NCBI RefSeq assembly: GCF_001874645.1
Contig: NZ_CP017886.1
Coordinates: forward strand, 2,542,001-2,606,000
DNA length: 64,000 bases
Direction of reading: 5' to 3'
Source of the DNA: Pseudomonas frederiksbergensis
GTDB lineage: Bacteria > Pseudomonadota > Gammaproteobacteria > Pseudomonadales > Pseudomonadaceae
The notes under the pieces were generated by a model that saw nothing but the letters and a program-made list of their open reading frames with translations, did not search any database and was not told the DNA's origin. Shown here one piece after another: positions 55,335-63,120 of the stretch; position 1 is the first letter of the stretch; every line of letters starts with the position of its first letter. The position numbers and the translations under genes were made by a program.

Positions 55335-56477
55335 GTGATCGCGCCGCCCGGCCGAAACAGCCGCGTTGTTGGTGCTGCGAAAAAAGCTCAACGACTACTG
55401 GGGGACCGACAACGAGGACAACTGACGTCTTTGCCGGAACGGCAGTTGCTCGTGGCGTGGTTGACCGAAGCCGTCGCAGCAGGAGCCAGGAAAGTCAGGG
55501 CTTGCCAGGAGGTCGGTCTGTCGCTCAGAACCTTGCAGCGATGGACTGAAGCAGACGTTATCAAGGCCGATGCCCGAACGACCACCTTACGACCAGCGCC
55601 GCGCAATGCGTTGAGCGAGGTCGAGCGGCAAGCGATCGTGGCGCTGTGCAACAGCCCTGCGTATGCCCATCTGCCGCCAAGCCAGATCGTACCGCGCCTG
55701 GCCGATCAAGAGCGTTATCTGGCGTCGGAGGCGACGTTTTATCGTGTCTTGCGGGCGGCGGGTCAACAGCAACATCGAGGCCGTAGTCAGCGACCCAGAC
55801 GGCACGCGGCCCCGACGACGCATGCCGCCAAAGCGCCCAATCAGGTCTGGTCGTGGGACATCACGTATCTGCCGTCGCCGGTACGCGGGAAGTATTACTA
55901 CCTCTACCTGATCGAAGACATTTACAGCCGCAAAGCCGTGGGCTGGGAGGTCTACGAAGTGGAAAGCGGCGAAAAAGCTGCGGCGTTACTGCAACGCAGC
56001 GTGATCGGCGAGCAGTGTTTACACGAGCCGCTGGTGTTGCACTCAGACAACGGGGCGCCGATGAAATCGGTGACGCTGTTGAGCAAGATGTACGATCTGG
56101 GCATTACCCCCTCGCGGGGACGACCGCGTGTCAGCAACGATAATCCCTACTCGGAGTCGCTGTTTAGAACGCTGAAATACTGCCCGCAATGGCCGCCGGA
56201 TGGTTTTGCCAGTCTGGACGCGGCACGCGCTTGGGTGAGGGATTTCATGCGTTGGTATAACCACGAGCACCGGCATAGCCGTATCCGGTTCGTCACGCCG
56301 GCTGAGCGGCATCGAGGGCTGGACTATCAAGTGTTGGCCCGGCGACATGAGGTGTACAAACGAGCCCAGGAGAAAACCCCGGAACGCTGGCCAGGTCAGA
56401 CACGTAACTGGGAGCCGATCGGTACCGTGTTGTTGAACCCGGATCGAGAGCAACAGGTCGAGAAAAGAGCGGCATAG
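55335..56477 (+). CDS. IS3-family transposase OrfB (DDE)
   Basis: The 380-residue frame contains an N-terminal helix-turn-helix region (QEVGLSLRTLQRWTE, HLPPSQIVPRL) and an rve-type DDE core: Asp in QVWSWDITYLPSP, Asp in LVLHSDNGAP and Glu in NPYSESLFRTLKY, in the right order and spacing. The catalytic residues are intact. In complete IS3 elements OrfB is made as an OrfA-OrfB fusion by -1 frameshifting at the A-run CGAAAAAAGC (about 55378-55387), still present here. The listed start (GTG) is formal because the true product began in orfA. Confidence 0.85.
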   Translation: MIAPPGRNSRVVGAAKKAQRLLGDRQRGQLTSLPERQLLVAWLTEAVAAGARKVRACQEVGLSLRTLQRWTEADVIKADARTTTLRPAPRNALSEVERQAIVALCNSPAYAHLPPSQIVPRLADQERYLASEATFYRVLRAAGQQQHRGRSQRPRRHAAPTTHAAKAPNQVWSWDITYLPSPVRGKYYYLYLIEDIYSRKAVGWEVYEVESGEKAAALLQRSVIGEQCLHEPLVLHSDNGAPMKSVTLLSKMYDLGITPSRGRPRVSNDNPYSESLFRTLKYCPQWPPDGFASLDAARAWVRDFMRWYNHEHRHSRIRFVTPAERHRGLDYQVLARRHEVYKRAQEKTPERWPGQTRNWEPIGTVLLNPDREQQVEKRAA

Positions 56478-56520
56478 TTAGACGGTTGACGCGACAACTA
56501 CCTTGAAAAACGCCGGAGTT
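55338..56520 (+). mobile_element. 5'-truncated IS3-family insertion sequence
   Basis: The element keeps the orfA 3' end, the programmed-frameshift site and all of orfB, followed by about 45 bp up to where hsdR sequence begins. The left inverted repeat and the first part of orfA are gone, so it cannot move by itself. The right boundary lies between 56480 and 56522; the terminal bases cannot be fixed without an intact copy. Confidence 0.75.
55351..55425 (+). pseudogene. C-terminal remnant of IS3 OrfA
   Basis: In the frame before the frameshift site, 24 codons read AETAALLVLRKKLNDYWGTD plus NEDN and a TGA stop at 55423. This is the leucine-zipper tail and stop expected of OrfA. Upstream an in-frame stop and unrelated sequence show that the first part of orfA has been deleted. 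Confidence 0.7.
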
Positions 56521-56521
56521 T

Positions 56522-57079
56522 GCCGATCCATCACTGGAAGCCTTCGCCTGTTTTGCTCGCTTATTGCGTAAGCGACTCAAAGGTATTGGCGCTGATCAAG
56601 TCGACCTTGCCGACCTGACGTTAAGCCATTACAAGATCAACCAAGGCAGCACCCTTGGAGGTCTGACTCCGACAAACGAGATACCACGCCTGTACGGCGT
56701 GACTGACAATGGACTTCGAGACGCTCGCGATCGGGAGAAGAAATACCTGTCGGAGTTGATTGAAAAGCTCAACGAAGCATTCGGCAAAAATATTACCGAC
56801 ACCGACAAAGTTGCCTTCGCTGTCCACGTATCGGAAAAGCTGCGAGCCGACAGCGTGGTCATGGACCAAGTGCAAAACAACACTCGCGAACAGGCCATGA
56901 AAGCCGACCTGCCAAGAAAGGCGATCCAGGCCATTGCTGGGGCCATGAGCAGCCATACAAACATGGCCACACAACTGCTGAGCGATGAAGCCACTCGAGA
57001 TGTGTTCATAACCGTGCTTTATGAACTGCTGAGAAAAGATGCTGGTGCAGACTTGATCGAGCAATCCCGTCAGAGTTAA
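56522..57079 (+). pseudogene. hsdR: C-terminal remnant of type I restriction subunit HsdR
   Basis: About 185 codons read DPSLEAFACFARLLRKRLKG, then LADLTLSHYKINQGSTLGGL and end with SDEATRDVFITVLYELLRKD. This is the C-terminal helical domain of HsdR, which binds the methyltransferase core. The N-terminal nuclease and the DEAD-box helicase domains are absent, and the IS3 fragment lies at the break. No hsdM or hsdS is nearby, so a whole restriction system was lost here. Confidence 0.7.
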
Positions 57080-57509
57080 CGGTTCAACCTTTGAAACATT
57101 TGAAGCCGAGATCGGTCAGCTTTCATGTGCTAACTTCGTTTTGCCCCTCGAACCTTTAGATCATGCTAAAGCGATTGCAGGGATCAGGAGAGTAGCGTCT
57201 GGCGGGTAGGACACCCGCAAAAAGACTGGCGACTCATAAAAACCGTCATGGAGGACAACAATTCCAGCGTAGGAAATCCGCTGTTGTTTCAAGCCGCCAA
57301 AATAGCGGCGCGAAATACTAAGAGACACTTCAGCTTTCTTGAAATGTCACATGACAGCCCTATGCGCCCAAAACCCTTAAATCTTCCACGAGTTTCTTAT
57401 GCCAGGATTCCAGTGCGTCCTATTGGTACGCATTGCATCATCACTCATTGATCCAAATAGCTCCCACACATAAAAATCAAGGGGGCAATACACTACAGGG
57501 ATGTAGCAA
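57080..57509. other. 430-bp gap upstream of the oxygenase gene
   Basis: No convincing gene is present; a 67-codon frame at 57248 lacks protein-like features. The region contains one hairpin, GCGGGT/ACCCGC at 57202-57218, and is clearly lower in GC than the backbone. It must hold the promoter of the oxygenase gene, but I cannot identify it. GGGATGTAGC lies just before the oxygenase start. Confidence 0.5.
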
Positions 57510-58592
57510 GTGACAGACGCCGTTACACAAAGCACCGATTCCCTTTCGTATTTCAAACAACCACAAGAAGTCAGAACCTTCAACTTTGATACACAACAAT
57601 CAAAGCAGCTTCACACGTTTTCTGACGAGATCGCTATCATTGGAGGCCCCCAGGCAACGGGGGCCAGGACCAAGGCTTCTCTGGCTGCAACCGAGCTGAA
57701 GTTCTCACTGTCGAAAGACCAATGCGAACTCTTGAACGCTTATTCCGATGGCCTTATTTCCTTATTGATATTTGAAGGCTTGCAAAAGATCACCGATGCC
57801 AGCCCTCCCGATGAGTTACCCGACCTGCCGCTGCTGGAAAACAGATACGACGTCCTCTGCATGGCAGCACGCAATCAAATCCTGTTGAAACTTGTAGACA
57901 ACCGCGCCTTTGCCTATGACATGGACAATGAAGGCCAGTTGGTTCGGCTCGTCGCCAACTTCAAAGGCGGCGGCTTGAAAAAGATCAATGCCGAACCGGA
58001 AATAAAAGAATTAAGCTCCCATTCCGGCCTGGCACTTGGGCCACATACCGAAGCGCCATACTGGTGTGCCATAGATGCAAAAGACGGGCATTCACCGGCC
58101 CCCTCATCGCTTATTTTATCGGCGCTTTGGAATCCAGGCCTGGAGCCAACGTCGGTTATTCCATTGCCACCCGTGCTGGAAAAAATTGGCGTCACTAATT
58201 GCCTGGCACTGACCACCGGTGGTTTCCAGTTCACCCGAAGTGACTCCTTTGTCAGTGGAAAAGGCGAGGATGGCCGAAATGTTTCAATTCTGGAGTTCAA
58301 CGATAAAGTCGGGTTCGCCGCCCGCTTTAACTCGTATCGTTTTTCGGCAAATGAAGGTACCTCAAATTTTGTCAAATCGGCATATGCCGCCCTTTGCCAA
58401 GGTGTCGCTGAAACCACTCCGTATGAATACACACTGACACAGGAGTCAGCCATCATCATCAACAACGTTCGAGCCCTGCATTGTCGCGACGTTATAAAAG
58501 ATAATCGACGTGTTCTGGTTCGAATTTTTGGCCTTTCGAAGTTTTCTTCGCCACTCGTTATTTCAGAGGATCCATTACTGCTGCGGGGGTAA
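57510..58592 (+). CDS. Fe(II)/2-oxoglutarate-dependent oxygenase, clavaminate synthase / VioC-like
   Basis: The 360-residue protein has the length and motif spacing of the clavaminate synthase-like (TauD superfamily) oxygenases. The facial triad is His179-x-Glu181 (GPHTEAPYW) and His324 (VRALHCRD), and Arg338, 14 residues after His324, is placed to bind 2-oxoglutarate. The same spacing occurs in the arginine hydroxylase VioC (168/170/316/330). Members with Glu in place of Asp usually hydroxylate free amino acids. The N-terminal 60 residues are polar and variable. A TSUP permease gene follows after 118 bp on the same strand. Substrate unknown. Confidence 0.78.
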   Translation: MTDAVTQSTDSLSYFKQPQEVRTFNFDTQQSKQLHTFSDEIAIIGGPQATGARTKASLAATELKFSLSKDQCELLNAYSDGLISLLIFEGLQKITDASPPDELPDLPLLENRYDVLCMAARNQILLKLVDNRAFAYDMDNEGQLVRLVANFKGGGLKKINAEPEIKELSSHSGLALGPHTEAPYWCAIDAKDGHSPAPSSLILSALWNPGLEPTSVIPLPPVLEKIGVTNCLALTTGGFQFTRSDSFVSGKGEDGRNVSILEFNDKVGFAARFNSYRFSANEGTSNFVKSAYAALCQGVAETTPYEYTLTQESAIIINNVRALHCRDVIKDNRRVLVRIFGLSKFSSPLVISEDPLLLRG

Positions 58593-58710
58593 TTTTCGTT
58601 GAACCGTTCTGGACCATGTCCCATGCACATACATAAGAAGCAAGCACGTTGAGACTTTTGAGCTGCCAGTCATCGCAATGACTGACCAATATCTGTAAAG
58701 AGGGAATGTG

Positions 58711-59502
58711 ATGTCTTGGGATTTGATTGGCATGTTGGCGCTCGTAGCTTTTTGCGCCGGATTTTTCGATGCGATTGCTGGTGGCGGTGGATTGATAACC
58801 TTGCCTGCCTTGTTTTTGGCCGGCATAGATCCCATCAGTGCGATCGCCACGAACAAATTTCAAGCGGCGTCGGCGACGGTATCGGCAACGGTTACCTTTG
58901 CTCGCAAGGGGATGATCGAGTGGCGGGAAGGTCGTTTCCTGATGCTCTGCGGATTCCTCGGAGGAGCCAGTGGTGCTTTGTTTGTAAGCTCCATTGATAA
59001 GCGCTACCTGGAAATCTGTGTGCCCATCATGCTGATTCTGGTCGCCATTTATTTTGCTTTTTCTCCAAAACTTGCAAATGAAGATCGACGAAAGAGAATC
59101 AGCGTTCTGGTGTTCTCTTTTACAGTGGCGCCTATCCTGGGTTTTTACGATGGCATCTTTGGCCCAGGTGTAGGCTCGTTCTTTATTGTCGGGTTTGTTC
59201 TGCTTGGCGGCTTGGGCATGATGCGAGCCATGAGTTTTACCAAGCTCGCCAACGCCTCATGCAATCTGGGTTCCTTGTCGGTGTTCATCACCAAAGGGGT
59301 CATCATCTGGCCGATCGCGATAGCCATGGCAATAGCCGCCTTTATGGGTGCGCAACTGGGTGCACGGGCCGCTGTGCGAGTCGGTCCAAGGCTAATAAAA
59401 CCTATGTTGATCGTGGTGTGCTGCGCGTTAGCCATCAAGCTTCTGAGCGTGGAAAGTAACCCTTTGCGTGTTGCAGTCATCCACTCCTTGGCTTCGCTAT
59501 GA
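58711..59502 (+). CDS. TSUP (TauE/SafE) family permease
   Basis: The 263-residue membrane protein has seven to eight hydrophobic segments and the duplicated TSUP motifs: AGFFDAIAGGGGLITLPALF at the N-terminus and GFYDGIFGPGVGSFFIVGFV in the second half. The family moves sulfite, sulfoacetate and other organic anions outward. ATG 58711 follows AGAGGGAA; the GTG one codon earlier is less likely. It lies 118 bp after the oxygenase gene, with no terminator seen between them, so the two may be cotranscribed and the permease could export the oxygenase product (inference). Confidence 0.88.
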   Translation: MSWDLIGMLALVAFCAGFFDAIAGGGGLITLPALFLAGIDPISAIATNKFQAASATVSATVTFARKGMIEWREGRFLMLCGFLGGASGALFVSSIDKRYLEICVPIMLILVAIYFAFSPKLANEDRRKRISVLVFSFTVAPILGFYDGIFGPGVGSFFIVGFVLLGGLGMMRAMSFTKLANASCNLGSLSVFITKGVIIWPIAIAMAIAAFMGAQLGARAAVRVGPRLIKPMLIVVCCALAIKLLSVESNPLRVAVIHSLASL

Positions 59503-59569
59503 TCAACCTGTCGGCATTAACCGAAACTTTCGAGTGAGCTCGCGGCCAGTCTGCGGACACCCAATACCG

Positions 59570-59602
59570 AAAACCCTGAATCGCAAGATTCAGGGGTTTT
59601 TT
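59570..59602. terminator. Bidirectional terminator
   Basis: AAAACCCTGAATC and GATTCAGGGGTTTT form a stem around GCAA with T-runs on either strand, between the TSUP permease gene and the convergent secreted-protein gene. Confidence 0.9.
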
Positions 59603-59642
59603 ATGCCCGCGATTTAATGGCGCCGCGCAAAAGCCGTCATCC

Positions 59643-60098
59643 CTAACTATTACCATTGCCCTTCCAGTGGAAGACCAGATTGCGTGCAGCACCTTTGCCG
59701 ACGTCGGCGGTATCACGCAGCACTTCACCATTGCGCGTCGCGACAACGGTGTACTTGCCAGCAGGTAGCTGAACGTAAACCAGAGGGCCGGTCTGACTCA
59801 GGGTCAGCACGGTTTGCCCCGGGGCGCTCTGAATGACCACATCTACGTCGGAAACATATTTATTCGCAGGCCCGGTGGAAAAGGTCATGTGCAGGTTGTA
59901 GCCCGTGGCTTGCTGAATGGTCCTTGACTCATCCTCGCCGATACCGCCGGACAGGTAGTTGATCCCGTTTTGCTGTTGCTGCCGGGCTTGCACGGCTGAA
60001 CTGTCGATCGGCTCAACGCTGGCCGCCCGCAACATCGCTGGAAACACCAGTAAGCCGGCAACGGTGAGGGGCAGCATCAATTTATGGACGTACCTCAT
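59643..60098 (-). CDS. Secreted carboxypeptidase-regulatory-like domain protein
   Basis: The 151-residue protein has a signal peptide (KLMLPLTVAGLLVFPAMLRA) and a mature part with a Gln-rich linker, GINYLSGGIGEDE, then a beta-sandwich with LVYVQLPAGKYTVVATRNGE, the transthyretin-like or carboxypeptidase regulatory pattern. It ends with LVFHWKGNGNS. It is probably periplasmic. It is found as a single gene in pseudomonads, and its role is not known. Confidence 0.78.
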   Translation of the reverse strand: MRYVHKLMLPLTVAGLLVFPAMLRAASVEPIDSSAVQARQQQQNGINYLSGGIGEDESRTIQQATGYNLHMTFSTGPANKYVSDVDVVIQSAPGQTVLTLSQTGPLVYVQLPAGKYTVVATRNGEVLRDTADVGKGAARNLVFHWKGNGNS

Positions 60099-60170
60099 GA
60101 TGACGACTCCCGGGCTCCACAGAACCCTATCGGTTACACCCTTTTTGATTGCTGACCGAGGATCAGGGTT

Positions 60171-60290
60171 TTAGATCGATTCGAACTTGAGCTCAGTGCG
60201 AATCGGACCAAACACCCGGTACACCCGAATCAGATCCTCCGGCAAGTGACGCACCGCATCGCGCGACCGCGGACTCCAAACCGTTGCACA
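60171..60290 (-). other. Short minus-strand reading frame, possible gene remnant
   Basis: Forty codons, ending with SRDAVRHLPEDLIRVYRVFG and then PIRTELKFESI before a TAA stop at 60171, read like the end of a soluble protein. An in-frame TAG lies just upstream and no start with a ribosome-binding site is visible. I do not recognise the family. It may be a decayed gene tail or chance. Confidence 0.3.
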
Positions 60291-60342
60291 ACGCTAACGT
60301 TGAAGTTCATGCTTGGGCTCGTGATCGCCAGGGCTCAGACCC

Positions 60343-61308
60343 ATGAATCTACACAGCGTACCCTCCACGCTCAGACCAGAATCGTCAGCCGTAGAGACGC
60401 AAAGCGAGCCCTTCAAGGAGCCTGCCGCCGACGGCTTCATCCTTGGCGGCTTCACCTGGCGACACACCCTCGTGGATGCAATGCGACCGGTCGTCATCAT
60501 CAACGCCGCCACCTCAGTCCGCTGCCGACACTACTCGCGCTTCGCCGATTACCTGTTCGCCAACGGCTTCGACGCCATCACCTATGACTACCGTGGCATC
60601 GGCGAGTCTCGTCCGACATCGCTGAAAGGGCTTCAGGCTTCATGGACCGACTGGGGCGCGCTGGATTTCGAAGCGATACTCAAACGCGCTCAGCGGGAGT
60701 TTCCCGACCAACCCATCGACGTGGTCGGCCACAGCTTCGGCGGCTGTGCGGCGGGGCTGGGCGCGTCAGGGCGCGTGATCCGGCGCCTGGTGACCGTCGG
60801 CGCACAGTTCGCCTACTGGCGCGACTATGCGCCTGCCCATCGCTGGCGGATGTTCGGCAAGTGGCACCTGCTGATGCCGTTGGTGACGCGGGTGTGCGGC
60901 TACTTCCCCGGCAAACGCCTCGGCTGGCTGGAAGACACGCCCGCGGGTGTGGTTAGCGACTGGAGCACGCCCACCGCCCGCTACGAGAGGCGCCCCAGCG
61001 GTCGCGCCATCTACGCCAGAAACGGCCGACTGCCCTTCGCCAGCGTCACCGCACAAATCCTGGCCATCAGCCTCAGCGATGATCCCTATGGCACCATTGC
61101 CGCCATCGAACGCCTGCTCAGCTACTTCACCGGCAGTACCAACACCCACCTGCGAATCACCCCGGAAGACATCGGCGAAGAAGAAGTCGGACATTTCGCC
61201 TTTTTTCGCAGCCCATACCAAGCCACACTATGGCCCATTGCCTTGTCATGGCTGCAAAACGGCGAGCTGACACCCGACACCCCCGGGCGGCGAGTGCCAC
61301 GCAGCTGA
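60343..61308 (+). CDS. Alpha/beta hydrolase
   Basis: The 321-residue cytoplasmic hydrolase has the nucleophile elbow VVGHSFGGCA (Ser at about 130), the oxyanion region VVIINAATSVRCRHY and the strand DAITYDYRGIGESRP. The late His may be in EEEVGHFAFFR (about 287) and the acid in LSDDPYG. The block EDIGEEEVGHFAFFR is typical of a pseudomonad-wide esterase-like group with no proven substrate. It lies 38 bp upstream of the tandem basic/acidic protein genes. Confidence 0.85.
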   Translation: MNLHSVPSTLRPESSAVETQSEPFKEPAADGFILGGFTWRHTLVDAMRPVVIINAATSVRCRHYSRFADYLFANGFDAITYDYRGIGESRPTSLKGLQASWTDWGALDFEAILKRAQREFPDQPIDVVGHSFGGCAAGLGASGRVIRRLVTVGAQFAYWRDYAPAHRWRMFGKWHLLMPLVTRVCGYFPGKRLGWLEDTPAGVVSDWSTPTARYERRPSGRAIYARNGRLPFASVTAQILAISLSDDPYGTIAAIERLLSYFTGSTNTHLRITPEDIGEEEVGHFAFFRSPYQATLWPIALSWLQNGELTPDTPGRRVPRS

Positions 61309-61345
61309 GTGGCCTGCCCTCTCAACGAAATACGGAACGACGCCC

Positions 61346-61762
61346 ATGGCATCCGCGAACAAACAGCATAAACGCGCTACCCGCGCTAAAGCGAAAGCCA
61401 AGCAGAACCGCACGCAACGGGCCGCCGCACCGGTCGAGCTGGACCCGAACGACGATCGTATCGACTTTGAATCGGTAGACCTGACCGAACTGTTCAAAAA
61501 AATGATCGACGCCGAAAAAACCAGTCAGCAAGCGATGTGCACGGCCTTCCTGGAAGACCCGCTGCTGGAACTGGTGTACGAACAGGAAGGCGAAGAAGGC
61601 GCGATGGACTTCATCCTCGCCGCGTTGATCGAGTATCGCCAATGGTCCACCGAGGCGGACGAAGCCGGCGCCCTGGCGTGGATCGAATCACCGGCCTTCC
61701 AGGCTGACTACGTGGCGGCGTCCGACGCCATCGCGGCCCAAACCCAACAGAAACCGAACTGA
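61346..61762 (+). CDS. Hypothetical protein, first of a tandem paralogous pair
   Basis: The 138-residue protein has a strongly basic N-terminus (MASANKQHKRATRAKAKAKQ) and an acidic, helical remainder (VDLTELFKKMIDAEKTSQQA; DFILAALIEYRQWSTEADEA). It ends with ALAWIESPAFQADYVAASDA. The next protein has the same order of blocks. The basic tail looks nucleic-acid- or ribosome-binding, but no known domain is recognised. The ATG at 61346 follows GGAACGAC. It lies seven bases upstream of its paralogue. Confidence 0.8.
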   Translation: MASANKQHKRATRAKAKAKQNRTQRAAAPVELDPNDDRIDFESVDLTELFKKMIDAEKTSQQAMCTAFLEDPLLELVYEQEGEEGAMDFILAALIEYRQWSTEADEAGALAWIESPAFQADYVAASDAIAAQTQQKPN

Positions 61763-61768
61763 GTTCCC

Positions 61769-62221
61769 ATGGCATCCCTGAACAAGCAACAGAAACGCGC
61801 CAAACGCGCCAAGATCAAAGCCAAGCAGATTCGCATGGTCGGCAGAAAACCTGCCGCGCTCGACGATGACCTGGGCGAAATCGGCGCGCCGATTCCGGAA
61901 TACACCCTGGCGATGTTCAGCAAAATGCGCGAGGCAGAAGCCATCGGCCGCAACGACATGCTGCTGACTCTGCTGTCCAATCTCAGCGAAATCATCAACG
62001 ACCACCCAGAACTGCTGGACATGGAAAACGCCGAGAACGAAGCCATGGCCGCCACTCACCTGGCCGCCGACATGCTGATCGACTACCGCATGTGGACCGA
62101 CGGCGTGGATCGTGAGGCCGCCCAGGCCTGGCTCACAGAGCCGCAGTTCATCACCGACTTCGGCAATGCGCTGGACAGCTATCGCGAGTCGCTGGAAGAG
62201 CCTGAGGCAAAAGCCGAGTAA
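61769..62221 (+). CDS. Hypothetical protein, second of a tandem paralogous pair
   Basis: The 150-residue protein starts MASLNKQQKRAKRAKIKAKQ, nearly the same 20 residues as the preceding gene. It then has an acidic helical region (EYTLAMFSKMREAEAIGRND) and the block ADMLIDYRMWTDGVDREAAQ followed by AWLTEPQFITDFGNALDSY. These match LIEYRQWSTEADEAGALAWI of its neighbour. Six bases separate the genes, so they are one operon. Function unknown. A terminator follows 20 bp later. Confidence 0.8.
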   Translation: MASLNKQQKRAKRAKIKAKQIRMVGRKPAALDDDLGEIGAPIPEYTLAMFSKMREAEAIGRNDMLLTLLSNLSEIINDHPELLDMENAENEAMAATHLAADMLIDYRMWTDGVDREAAQAWLTEPQFITDFGNALDSYRESLEEPEAKAE

Positions 62222-62241
62222 CCCGCCCCTGAAACCTGCGA

Positions 62242-62286
62242 AAACAAAAACGACCGCGTGTCATTCCTGACAGCGGCCGTTTTTTT
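62242..62286 (+). terminator. Terminator, left copy of a 42-bp duplicated sequence
   Basis: CGACCGC and GCGGCCG-type arms with inner TGTCATTCCTGACA give a long hairpin followed by seven T residues. The same 42 bp recur at 63062-63103 with one base change. Confidence 0.85.
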
Positions 62287-62411
62287 AAAGGTCATCTCCT
62301 GTCGAAGAGCTGGCACTACCCTTCATCAGCCTCAATGTATATCCCATTGACATATCCCTGCCGCAGCCTATCCTTTGAGCTCTAAGCGCAGCAAAAGCGG
62401 AGGACACCCCA

Positions 62412-62642
62412 ATGGAACAGACCACCCTTTTCATGAGTAATCGAAGCCAGGCTGTCCGCTTGCCCAAAGCAGTGGCAATGCCTGAAGACGTGAAACGCGT
62501 CAATGTTGTAGCCATTGGTCGAGCTCGTATCATCACTCCGGCAGATGAAGCCTGGGATAGCTGGTTCGATGGCGATAACGTCACTGCCGATTTCATGGCC
62601 GACCGTGAGCAACCGGCCGATCAGGAGCGCGAGTCGTTCTGA
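62412..62642 (+). CDS. vapB: VapB-type antitoxin (AbrB/SpoVT fold)
   Basis: The 76-residue antitoxin starts MEQTTLFMSNRSQAVRLPKA, the swapped-hairpin AbrB DNA-binding motif of VapB. It continues with RVNVVAIGRARIITP and ends in an acidic toxin-binding tail (DSWFDGDNVTADFMADREQP). Its TGA shares one base with the vapC ATG (TGATG), so the two are coupled. As usual for the family it should repress its own promoter with VapC. Confidence 0.9.
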   Translation: MEQTTLFMSNRSQAVRLPKAVAMPEDVKRVNVVAIGRARIITPADEAWDSWFDGDNVTADFMADREQPADQERESF

Positions 62643-63049
62643 TGATCAAATACATGCTCGACACCAACATCTGCATTTTCACCATCAAGAACAAACCGCA
62701 GGTCGTGCGAGACGCGTTCAATCGCCATCACGGCCAGTTGTGCATCAGCGCAGTCACGCTGATGGAATTGATTTACGGCGCTGAAAAATCAGCGGCACCG
62801 GAAAAGAACCTGGCCGTCATCGAGGGCTTTGCGGCTCGTCTTGAAGTCCTTCCCTTCGACTACGAAGCCGCTGCCCACACCGGAATGATCCGCTCGGAAC
62901 TTGCAAAAGCAGGAACACCAATAGGCCCTTACGATCACATGATTGCGGGTCACGCGCGCTCACAGGGGTTCATTGTGGTGACGAATAATCTTCGGGAGCT
63001 TGAGCGTGTTCCCGGATTGCGTGTAGAGGACTGGGTACACCTCGATTGA
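62642..63049 (+). CDS. vapC: VapC-type PIN-domain toxin (tRNA/rRNA endonuclease)
   Basis: The 135-residue PIN protein has the four acidic residues of an active nuclease: Asp6 in YMLDTNICIF, Glu41 in SAVTLMELIYGAEKS, and the Asp pair in GPYDHMIAGHARSQG and VTNNLREL/ERVPGL region. VapC toxins cut initiator tRNA or the 23S sarcin-ricin loop. All key residues are present, so it should be functional. It overlaps vapB. Confidence 0.92.
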   Translation: MIKYMLDTNICIFTIKNKPQVVRDAFNRHHGQLCISAVTLMELIYGAEKSAAPEKNLAVIEGFAARLEVLPFDYEAAAHTGMIRSELAKAGTPIGPYDHMIAGHARSQGFIVVTNNLRELERVPGLRVEDWVHLD

Positions 63050-63061
63050 ACCCGACAGTAG

Positions 63062-63103
63062 AAACAAAAACGGCCGCGTGTCATTCCTGACAGCGGCCGT
63101 TTT
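63062..63103. terminator. Terminator, right copy of the 42-bp duplicated sequence
   Basis: This copy differs from 62242-62283 only by G instead of A at 63073, which completes the palindrome (CGGCCGC/GCGGCCG). It lies between the convergent vapC and permease genes and can work in both directions. Confidence 0.85.
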
Positions 63104-63120
63104 GCATTACGCGGGGCGAA

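Noticed and set aside
55335..56477. IS3 transposase as a fully mobile element
   Set aside because: The left inverted repeat and most of orfA are missing, so the intact DDE domain alone does not make it autonomous.
57248..57451. 67-codon frame upstream of the oxygenase gene
   Set aside because: It has no ribosome-binding site, no hydrophobic or domain-like pattern, and overlaps a probable promoter region.
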